Source: Vespa crabro
Taxonomy: Eukaryota > Arthropoda > Insecta > Hymenoptera > Vespidae
Direction: 5' to 3'
Length of the DNA stretch: 64,000 nucleotides
Assembly (NCBI RefSeq): GCF_910589235.1
Contig: NW_025813616.1
Location: 1-64,000, forward strand
Positions within the stretch are counted from its first letter, which is position 1. The number at the start of each line of letters is the position of its first letter. The notes beneath the pieces are model-generated. The model worked only from the letters and a program-made list of their open reading frames with translations. It searched no databases and was not told where the DNA came from. A program made the translations under genes and the position numbers. Below are positions 54,566 through 64,000 of this stretch, one piece after another.

Positions 54566-57500
54566 TCTTTAATAATACTTGTGCCATAGTTAGAAAAATG
54601 TTACCAATCGATTCAGAACATTGCATTTCATAAGATCAAACATCTATTTTATATTGGAATCAAAGTTTTTAACATTCTTTCATATCGTATATACGATTTT
54701 TCGCTCATATACGCGTATCGTCGAAAAACGAAAACTTGAAATCTCGTTCAATTTCTATGATTTTATATTCTATCGATGCAGAATAAAGAATATAACAAGA
54801 ATATAACGTTTTTACTATGTTCAAATACGCGTTTTCATATGATAATTGTCGAAAAACGTAATCGACATACGCGAATTTCGGTATATGCGAAGATAAAATC
54901 TTGAAATCTTTAATAATACTTGTGCCACAGTTAGAAAAATGTTACCAATCGATTCAGAACATTGCATTTCATAAGATCAAACATCTATTTTATATTGGAA
55001 TCAAAGTTTTGAACATTCTTTCATATCGTATATACGATTTTTCGCTCATATACGCGTATCGTCGAAAAACGAAAACTTGAAATCTCGTTCAATTTCAATG
55101 ATTTTATATTCTATCGATGCAGAATAAAGAATATAACAAGAATATAACGTTTTTACTATGTTTAAATACGCGTTTTCATATGATAATTGTCGAAAAACGT
55201 AATCGACATACGCGAATTTCGGTATATGCGAAGATAAAATCGTGAAATCTTTAATAATACTTGTGCCACAGTTAGAAAAATGTTACCAATCGATTCAGAA
55301 CATTGCATTTCATAAGATCAAACATCTATTTTATATTGGAATCAAAGTTTTTAACATTCTTTCATATCGTATATACGATTTTTCGCTCATATACGCGTAT
55401 CGTCGAAAAACGAAAACTTGAAATCTCGTTCAATTTCAATGATTTTAAATTCTATCGATGCAGAATAAAGAATATAACAAGAATATAACGTTTTTACTAT
55501 GTTTAAATACGCGTTTTCATATGATAATTGTCGAAAAACGTAATCGACATACGCGAATTTCGGTATATGCGAAGATAAAATCGTGAAATCTTTAATAATA
55601 CTTGTGCCACAGTTAGAAAAATGTTACCAATCGATTCAGAACATTGCATATCATAAGATCAAACATCTATTTTATATTGGAATCAAAGTTTTTAACATTC
55701 TTTCATATCGTATATACGATTTTTCGCTCATATACGCGTATCGTCGAAAAACGAAAACTTGAAATCTCGTTCAATTTCAATGATTTTATATTCTATCGAT
55801 GCAGAATAAAGAATATAACAAGAATATAACGTTTTTACTATGTTTAAATACGCGTTTTCATATGATAATTGTCGAAAAACGTAATCGACATACGCGAATT
55901 TCGGTATATGCGAAGATAAAATCGTGAAATCTTTAATAATACTTGTGCCACAGTTAGAAAAATGTTACCAATCGATTCAGAACATTGCATTTCATAAGAT
56001 CAAACATCTATTTTATATTGGATTCAAAGTTTTTAACATTCTTTCATATCGTATATACGATTTTTCGCTCATATACGCGTATCGTCGAAAAACGAAAACT
56101 TGAAATCTCGTTCAATTTCAATGATTTTATTTTCTATCGATGCAGAATAAAGAATATAACAAGAATATAACGTTTTTACTATGTTTAAATATGCGTTTTC
56201 ATATGATAATTGTCGAAAAACGTAATCGACGTACGCGAATTTCGGTATATGCGAAGATAAAATCGTGAAATCTCTAATAATACTTGTGCCACAGTTAGAA
56301 AAATGTTACCAATCGATTCAGAACATTGCATTTCATAAGATCAAACATCTATTTTATATTGGAATCAAAGATTTTAACATTCTTTCATATCGTATATACG
56401 ATTTTTCGCTCATATACGCGTATCGTCGAAAAACGAAAACTTGAAATCTCGTTCAATTTCAATGATTTTATATTCTATCGATGCAGAATAAAGAATATAA
56501 CAAGAATATAACGTTTTTACTATGTTTAAATACGCGTTTTCATATGATAATTGTCGAAAAACGTAATCGACATACGCGAATTTCGGTATATGCGAAGATA
56601 AAATCGTGAAATCTTTAATAATACTTGTGCCACAGTTAGAAAAATGTTACCAATCGATTCAGCACATTGCATTTCATAAGATCAAACATCTATTTTATAT
56701 TGGAATCAAAGTTTTTAACATTCTTTCATATCGTATATACGATTTTTCGCTCATATACGCGTATCGTCGAAAAACGAAAACTTGAAATCTCGTTCAATTT
56801 CAATGATTTTATATTCTATCGATGCAGAATAAAGAATATAACAAGAATATAACGTTTTTACTATGTTTAAATACGCGTTTTCATATGATAATTGTCGAAA
56901 AACGTAATCGACATACGCGAATTTCGGTATATGCGAAGATAAAATCGTGAAATCTTTAATAATACTTGTGCCACAGTTAGAAAAATGTTACCAATCGATT
57001 CAGAACATTGCATTTCATAAGATCAAACATCTATTTTATATTGGAATCAAAGTTTTTAACATTCTTTCATATCGTATATACGATTTTTCGCTCATATACG
57101 CGTATCGTCGAAAAACGAAAACTTGAAATCTCGTTCAATTTCAATGATTTTATATTCTATCGATGCAGAATAAAGAATATAACAAGAATATAACGTTTTT
57201 ACTATGTTTAAATACGCGTTTTCATATGATAATTGTCGAAAAACGTAATCGACATACGCGAATTTCGGTATATGCGAAGATAAAATCGTGAAATCTTTAA
57301 TAATACTTGTGCCACAGTTAGAAAAATGTTACCAATCGATTCAGAACATTGCATTTCATAAGATCAAACATCTATTTTATATTGGAATCAAAGTTTTTAA
57401 CATTCTTTCATATCGTATATACGATTTTTCGCTCATATACGCGTATCGTCGAAAAACGAAAACTTGAAATCTCGTTCAATTTCAATGATTTTATATTCTA

Positions 57501-58316
57501 TCGATGCAGAATAAAGAATATAACAAGAATATAACGTTTTTACTATGTTTAAATACGCGTTTTCATATGATAATTGTCGAAAAACGTAATCGACATACGC
57601 GAATTTCGGTATATGCGAAGATAAAATCGTGAAATCTCTAATAATACTTGTGCCACAGTTAGAAAAATGTTACCAATCGATTCAGAACATTGCATTTCAT
57701 AAGATCAAACATCTATTTTATATTGGAATCAAAGATTTTAACATTCTTTCATATCGTATATACGATTTTTCGCTCATATACGCGTATCGTCGAAAAACGA
57801 AAACTTGAAATCTCGTTCAATTTCAATGATTTTATATTCTATCGATGCAGAATAAAGAATATAACAAGAATATAACGTTTTTACTATGTTTAAATACGCG
57901 TTTTCATATGATAATTGTCGAAAAACGTAATCGACATACGCGAATTTCGGTATATGCGAAGATAAAATCGTGAAATCTTTAATAATACTTGTGCCACAGT
58001 TAGAAAAATGTTACCAATCGATTCAGAACATTGCATTTCATAAGATCAAACATCTATTTTATATTGGAATCAAAGTTTTTAACATTCTTTCATATCGTAT
58101 ATACGATTTTTCGCTCATATACGCGTATCGTCGAAAAACGAAAACTTGAAATCTCGTTCAATTTCAATGATTTTATATTCTATCGATGCAGAATAAAGAA
58201 TATAACAAGAATATAACGTTTTTACTATGTTTAAATACGCGTTTTCATATGATAATTGTCGAAAAACGTAATCGATATACGCGAATTTCGGTATATGCGA
58301 AGATAAAATCGTGAAA
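54566..58316 (+). repeat. Higher-order unit of 11 monomers (3751 bp), copy B
   Basis: It starts with the same CCATAG and GTTTTGAAC monomers as copy A, exactly 3751 bp later, but the four-monomer block GATTTTAAATTC to AAGATTTTAAC comes two positions earlier, at positions 3-6. A second AAATCTCT/AAGATTTTAAC monomer is present at position 10 (starting 57635). Total length is the same although the internal arrangement differs, so copies A and B are related by at least two compensating changes rather than one clean duplication. Confidence 0.8.
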
Positions 58317-61300
58317 TCTTTAATAATACTTGTGCCATAGTTAGAAAAATGTTACCAATCGATTCAGAACATTGCATTTCATAAGATCAAACATCTATTT
58401 TATATTGGAATCAAAGTTTTTAACATTCTTTCATATCGTATATACGATTTTTCGCTCATATACGCGTATCGTCGAAAAACGAAAACTTGAAATCTCGTTC
58501 AATTTCTATGATTTTATATTCTATCGATGCAGAATAAAGAATATAACAAGAATATAACGTTTTTACTATGTTCAAATACGCGTTTTCATATGATAATTGT
58601 CGAAAAACGTAATCGACATACGCGAATTTCGGTATATGCGAAGATAAAATCTTGAAATCTTTAATAATACTTGTGCCACAGTTAGAAAAATGTTACCAAT
58701 CGATTCAGAACATTGCATTTCATAAGATCAAACATCTATTTTATATTGGAATCAAAGTTTTGAACATTCTTTCATATCGTATATACGATTTTTCGCTCAT
58801 ATACGCGTATCGTCGAAAAACGAAAACTTGAAATCTCGTTCAATTTCAATGATTTTATATTCTATTTTATGCAGAATAAAGAATATAACAAGAATATAAC
58901 GTTTTTACTATGTTTAAATACGCGTTTTCATATGATAATTGTCGAAAAACGTAATCGACATACGCGAATTTCGGTATATGCGAAGATAAAATCGTGAAAT
59001 CTTTAATAATACTTGTGCCATAGTTAGAAAAATGTTACCAATCGATTCAGAACATTGCATTTCATAAGATCAAACATCTATTTTATATTGGAATCAAAGT
59101 TTTTAACATTCTTTCATATCGTATATACGATTTTTCGCTCATATACGCGTATCGTCGAAAAACGAAAACTTGAAATCTCGTTCAATTTCTATGATTTTAT
59201 ATTCTATCGATGCAGAATAAAGAATATAACAAGAATATAACGTTTTTACTAAGTTCAAATACGCGTTTTCATATGATAATTGTCGAAAAACGTAATCGAC
59301 ATACGCGAATTTCGGTATATGCGAAGATAAAATCTTGAAATCTTTAATAATACTTGTGCCACAGTTAGAAAAATGTTACCAATCGATTCAGAACATTGCA
59401 TTTCATAAGATCAAACATCTATTTTATATTGGAATCAAAGTTTTTAACATTCTTTCATATCGTATATACGATTTTTCGCTCATATACGCGTATCGTCGAA
59501 AAACGAAAACTTGAAATCTCGTTCAATTTCAATGATTTTATATTCTATCGATGCAGAATAAAGAATATAACAAGAATATAACGTTTTTACTATGTTTAAA
59601 TACGCGTTTTCATATGATAATTGTCGAAAAACGTAATCGACATACGCGAATTTCGGTATATGCGAAGATAAAATCGTGAAATCTTTAATAATACTTGTGC
59701 CACAGTTAGAAAAATGTTACCAATCGATTCAGAACATTGCATTTCATAAGTTCAAACATCTATTTTATATTGGAATCAAAGTTTTTAACATTCTTTCATA
59801 TCGTATATACGATTTTTCGCTCATATACGCGTATCGTCGAAAAACGAAAACTTGAAATCTCGTTCAATTTCAATGATTTTAAATTCTATCGATGCAGAAT
59901 AAAGAATATAACAAGAATATAACGTTTTTACTATGTTTAAATACGCGTTTTCATATGATAATTGTCGAAAAACGTAATCGACATACGCGAATTTCGGTTT
60001 ATGCGAAGATAAAATCGTGAAATCTTTAATAATACTTGTGCCACAGTTAGAAAAATGTTACCAATCGATTCAGAACATTGCATATCATAAGATCAAACAT
60101 CTATTTTATATTGGAATCAAAGTTTTTAACATTCTTTCATATCGTATATACGATTTTTCGCTCATATACGCGTATCGTCGAAAAACGAAAACTTGAAATC
60201 TCGTTCAATTTCAATGATTTTATATTCTATCGATGCAGAATAAAGAATATAACAAGAATATAACGTTTTTACTATGTTTAAATACGCGTTTTCATATGAT
60301 AATTGTCGAAAAACGTAATCGACATACGCGAATTTCGGTATATGCGAAGATAAAATCGTGAAATCTTTAATAATACTTGTGCCACAGTTAGAAAAATGTT
60401 ACCAATCGATTCAGAACATTGCATTTCATAAGATCAAACATCTATTTTATATTGGAATCAAAGTTTTTAACATTCTTTCATATCGTATATACGATTTTTC
60501 GCTCATATACGCGTATCGTCGAAAAACGAAAACTTGAAATCTCGTTCAATTTCAATGATTTTATATTCTATCGATGCATAATAAAGAATATAACAAGAAT
60601 ATAACGTTTTTACTATGTTTAAATACGCGTTTTCATATGATAATTGTCGAAAAACTTAATCGACATACGCGAATTTCGGTATATGCGAAGATAAAATCGT
60701 GAAATCTTTAATAATACTTGTGCCACAGTTAGAAAAATGTTACCAATCGATTCAGAACATTGCATTTCATAAGATCAAACATCTATTTTATATTGGAATC
60801 AAAGTTTTTAACATTCTTTCATATCGTATATACGATTTTTCGCTCATATACGCGTATCGTCGAAAAACGAAAACTTGAAATCTCGTTCAATTTCAATGAT
60901 TTTATATTCTATCGATGCAGAATAAAGAATATAACAAGAATATAACGTTTTTACTATGTTTAAATACGCGTTTTCATATGATAATTGTCGAAAAACGTAA
61001 TCGACATACGCGAATTTCGGTATATGCGAAGATAAAATCGTGAAATCTCTAATAATACTTGTGCCACAGTTAGAAAAATGTTTCCAATCGATTCAGAACA
61101 TTGCATTTCATAAGATCAAACATCTATTTTATATTGGAATCAAAGATTTTAACATTCTTTCATATCGTATATACGATTTTTCGCTCATATACGCGTATCG
61201 TCGAAAAACGAAAACTTGAAATCTCGTTCAATTTCAATGATTTTATATTCTATCGATGCAGAATAAAGAATATAACAAGAATATAACGTTTTTACTATGT

Positions 61301-61386
61301 TTAAATACGCGTTTTCATATGATAATTGTCGAAAAACGTAATCGACATACGCGAATTTCGGTATATGCGAAGATAAAATCGTGAAA
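58317..61386 (+). repeat. Higher-order unit of 9 monomers with an internal junction
   Basis: Order: CCATAG; GTTTTGAAC with a complex change; CCATAG again; AAATCTTG; AAGTTCAAAC with GATTTTAAATTC; GCATATCAT; two monomers with private changes; AAATCTCT/AAGATTTTAAC. CCATAG monomers only two units apart break the regular cycle. After this, CCATAG returns seven monomers later at 61387. Confidence 0.75.
58658..58999 (+). repeat. 342-bp monomer with a complex substitution-insertion at a cycle break
   Basis: Where other monomers read TCTATCGATGCAG, this one reads TCTATTTTATGCAG (58861-58874): CG is replaced by TTT, a net gain of one base. The resulting TCTATTTTAT also occurs at offset 78-87 of every monomer. 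The site lies between two CCATAG monomers spaced by only two units, where the higher-order register resets. Confidence 0.8.
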
Positions 61387-62409
61387 TCTTTAATAATACT
61401 TGTGCCATAGTTAGAAAAATGTTACCAATCGATTCAGAACATTGCATTTCATAAGATCAAACATCTATTTTATATTGGAATCAAAGTTTTTAACATTCTT
61501 TCATATCGTATATACGATTTTTCGCTCATATACGCGTATCGTCGAAAAACGAAAACTTGAAATCTCGTTCAATTTCTATGATTTTATATTCTATCGATGC
61601 AGAATAAAGAATATAACAAGAATATAACGTTTTTACTATGTTCAAATAAGCGTTTTCATATGATAATTGTCGAAAAACCTAATCGACATACGCGAATTTC
61701 GGTATATGCGAAGATAAAATCTTGAAATCTTTAATAATACTTGTGCCACAGTTAGAAAAATGTTACCAATCGATTCAGAACATTGCATTTCATAAGATCA
61801 AACATCTATTTTATATTGGAATCAAAGTTTTGAACATTCTTTCATATCGTATATACGATTTTTCGCTCATATACGCGTATCGTCGAAAAACGAAAACTTG
61901 AAATCTTGTTCAATTTCTATGATTTTATATTCTATCGATGCAGAATAAAGAATATAACAAGAATATAACGTTTTTACTATGTTCAAATAAGCGTTTTCAT
62001 ATGATAATTGTCGAAAAACCTAATCGACATACGCGAATTTCGGTATATGCGAAGATAAAATCTTGAAATCTTTAATAATACTTGTGCCACAGTTAGAAAA
62101 ATGTTACCAATAGATTCAGAACATTGCATTTCATAAGATCAAACATCTATTTTATATTGGAATCAAAGTTTTGAACATTCTTTCATATCGTATATACGAT
62201 TTTTCGCTCATATACGCGTATCGTCGAAAAACGAAAACTTGAAATCTCGTTCAATTTCAATGATTTTATATTCTATCGATGCAGAATAAAGAATATAACA
62301 AGAATATAACGTTTTTACTATGTTTAAATACGCGTTTTCATATGATAATTGTCGAAAAACGTAATCGACATACGCGAATTTCGGTATATGCGAAGATAAA
62401 ATCGTGAAA
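61387..62409 (+). repeat. Three monomers showing a one-monomer tandem duplication (chimeric middle copy)
   Basis: Monomer 61387-61727 has CCATAG, TTTCTATGA, TTCAAATAAG and AACCTAATC. Monomer 62069-62409 has GTTTTGAAC and a plain right half. The middle monomer, 61728-62068, carries GTTTTGAAC in its left half and TTTCTATGA, TTCAAATAAG and AACCTAATC in its right half. It is therefore a hybrid of its two neighbours, as expected from unequal exchange offset by one monomer, with the switch between about 61835 and 61915. Confidence 0.85.
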
Positions 62410-63773
62410 TCTTTAATAATACTTGTGCCACAGTTAGAAAAATGTTACCAATCGATTCAGAACATTGCATTTCATAAGAGCAAACATCTATTTTATATTG
62501 GAATCAAAGTTTTTAACATTCTATCATATCGTATATACGATTTTTCGCTCATATACGCGTATCGTCGAAAAACGAAAACTTGAAATCTCGTTCAATTTCA
62601 ATGATTTTATATTCTATCGATGCAGAATAAAGAATATAACAAGAATATAACGTTTTTACTATGTTTAAATACGCGTTTTCATATGATAATTGTCGAAAAA
62701 CGTAATCGACATACGCGAATTTCGGTATATGCGAAGATAAAATCGTGAAATCTTTAATAATACTTGTGCCACAGTTAGAAAAATGTTACCAATCGATTCA
62801 GAACATTGCATTTCATAAGATCAAACATCTATTTTATATTGGAATCAAAGTTTTTAACATTCTTTCATATCGTATATACGATTTTTCGCTCATATACGCG
62901 TATCGTCGAAAAACGAAAACTTGAAATCTCGTTCAATTTCAATGATTTTATATTCTATCGATGCAGAATAAAGAATATAACAAGAATATAACGTTTTTAC
63001 TATGTTTAAATACGCGTTTTCATATGATAATTGTCGAAAAACGTAATCGACATACGCGAATTTCGGTATATGCGAAGATAAAATCGTGAAATCTTTAATA
63101 ATACTTGTGCCACAGTTAGAAAAATGTTACCAATCGATTCAGAACATTGCATTTCATTAGATCAAACATCTATTTTATATTGGAATCAAAGTTTTTAACA
63201 TTCTTTCATATCATATATACGATTTTTCGCTCATATACGCGTATCGTCGAAAAACGAAAACTTGAAATCTCGTTCAATTTCAATGATTTTATATTCTATC
63301 GATGCAGAATAAAGAATATAACAAGAATATAACGTTTTTACTATGTTTAAATACGCGTTTTCATATGATAATTGTCGAAAAACGTAATCGACATACGCGA
63401 ATTTCGGTATATGCGAAGATAAAATCGTGAAATCTTTAATAATACTTGTGCCACAGTTAGAAAAATGTTACCAATCGATTCAGAACATTGCATTTCATAA
63501 GATCAAACATCTATTTTATATTGGAATCAAAGTTTTTAACATTCTTTCATATCGTTTATACGATTTTTCGCTCATATACGCGTATCGTCGAAAAACGAAA
63601 ACTTGAAATCTCGTTCAATTTCAATGATTTTATATTCTATCGATGCAGAATAAAGAATATAACAAGAATATAACGTTTTTACTATGTTTAAATACGCGTT
63701 TTCATATGATAATTGTCGAAAAACGTAATCGACATACGCGAATTTCGGTATATGCGAAGATAAAATCGTGAAA
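62410..63773 (+). repeat. Last four complete monomers
   Basis: The first has AAGAGCAAAC, the marker that normally follows GTTTTGAAC in the cycle, plus TTCTATCATA. The next is plain. The third has CATTAGATC and TCATATATA, and the fourth CGTTTATA inside the palindrome. The array continues with no sign of an edge. Confidence 0.8.
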
Positions 63774-64000
63774 TCTTTAATAATACTTGTGCCACAGTTA
63801 GAAAAATGTTACCAATCGATTCAGAACATTGCATTTCATAAGATCAAACATCTATTTTATATTGGAATCAAAGTTTTTAACATTCTTTCATATCGTATAT
63901 ACGATTTTTCGCTCATATACGCGTATCGTCGAAAAACGAAAACTTGAAATCTCGTTCAATTTCAATGATCTTATATTCTATCGATGCAGAATAAAGAATA
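63774..64000 (+). repeat. Partial monomer cut by the window end
   Basis: These 227 bases match the first two thirds of the monomer, with one private change (AATGATCTTA near 63966). The truncation comes from the window boundary, so the true array is longer. Confidence 0.95.

Larger units (their letters stand above)
1..64000 (+). repeat. Satellite DNA array of 341-bp monomers, 187 complete copies, head to tail
   Basis: The same 341-bp unit repeats without interruption and in one orientation from the first to the last base. Taking the monomer to start at TCTTTAATAAT, starts fall at 1, 342, 683, 1024 and so on to 63774, and every departure from the 341 step is explained by eight small indels (+1 near 1523, 4720, 5824, 6425, 6980, 7069 and 58865; -1 near 36557). 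Neighbouring monomers usually differ by zero to a few substitutions. Composition is about 28.7% G+C. No gene, mobile element or unique sequence interrupts it. Long pure arrays of about two nucleosome lengths are typical of centromeric or pericentromeric heterochromatin in animals and plants; that location is inferred, since neither array edge lies in the window. Confidence 0.99.

Noticed and set aside
1..64000. CRISPR array
   Set aside because: The units are 341 bp and contiguous, with no unique spacers between short repeats.
1..64000. Tandem gene family (rDNA, 5S, histone, tRNA or snRNA clusters)
   Set aside because: The monomer is AT-rich, lacks recognisable rRNA or tRNA motifs, has no conserved long reading frame and no visible RNA polymerase III A/B boxes or terminator arrangement.
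1..64000. Transposon- or virus-derived array
   Set aside because: No terminal repeats, target-site duplications, transposase, reverse transcriptase or integrase segments are visible. A distant transposon origin of the monomer cannot be excluded but is not supported.
1..64000. Telomeric repeat or chromosome end
   Set aside because: No short telomere-type repeats (such as TTAGG or TTAGGG tracts) are seen, and the array runs off both ends of the window.
1..64000. Bacterial or phage accessory system
   Set aside because: There are no genes, ribosome binding sites or operons; a pure 341-bp satellite of this length is a eukaryotic chromosome feature.

Overview
The whole window is one uninterrupted tandem satellite array. 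From base 1 to base 64000 it is a head-to-tail repetition of a single 341-bp monomer, always in the same orientation. I count 187 complete monomers plus a final partial one (63774-64000). The bookkeeping closes: 187 x 341 = 63767, and the observed phase of the last monomer needs six more bases, which is the net of seven small insertions and one single-base deletion that I can place individually. I see no protein-coding gene, RNA gene, transposon, unique spacer, inversion or non-satellite base anywhere.

The sequence points to a eukaryote, and this looks like centromeric, pericentromeric or other heterochromatic satellite DNA. The monomer is about 28.7% G+C (98 of 341 bases), yet it carries 22 CpG dinucleotides where about 7 are expected, an observed/expected ratio near 3.1. 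GpC is about as expected (8 against 7). Such CpG excess in AT-rich DNA fits a lineage with little germline CpG methylation of this sequence, for example Hymenoptera, where CpG excess is well known, or other invertebrates. The species cannot be named from the sequence alone. The 341-bp length is about two nucleosome repeats, common among satellites. Each monomer contains a 14-bp perfect palindrome, a hairpin-capable inverted repeat enclosing a 10-bp palindrome, three copies of TACGCG, two copies of GTCGAAAAACG and one motif resembling a CENP-B box at 7 of its 9 core positions.

Layout, from variant bases that mark individual monomers. (1) 1-8872: a variant-rich edge containing all six single-base homopolymer expansions, with marker pairs recurring at 11 monomers. 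(2) About 11260-14328: a clean 4-monomer higher-order repeat. (3) 14329-34447: a very homogeneous core where most monomers match the consensus; the few shared variants still recur at 7 and 11 monomers. (4) 34448-64000: a domain with many diagnostic variants arranged in a recognisable cycle of higher-order units whose length switches between 11 (3751 bp), 9 (3069 bp) and 7 (2387 bp) monomers, with visible recombination junctions near 58.86 kb and 61.8-61.9 kb.

A 61-codon open frame recurs in most monomers, but it begins at TTG, is broken in about 21 monomers, and is best read as a passenger of the repeat. The interest here is the evolutionary structure of the array (higher-order repeats, homogenisation, crossover scars) and possible centromere-protein binding, not a gene system.
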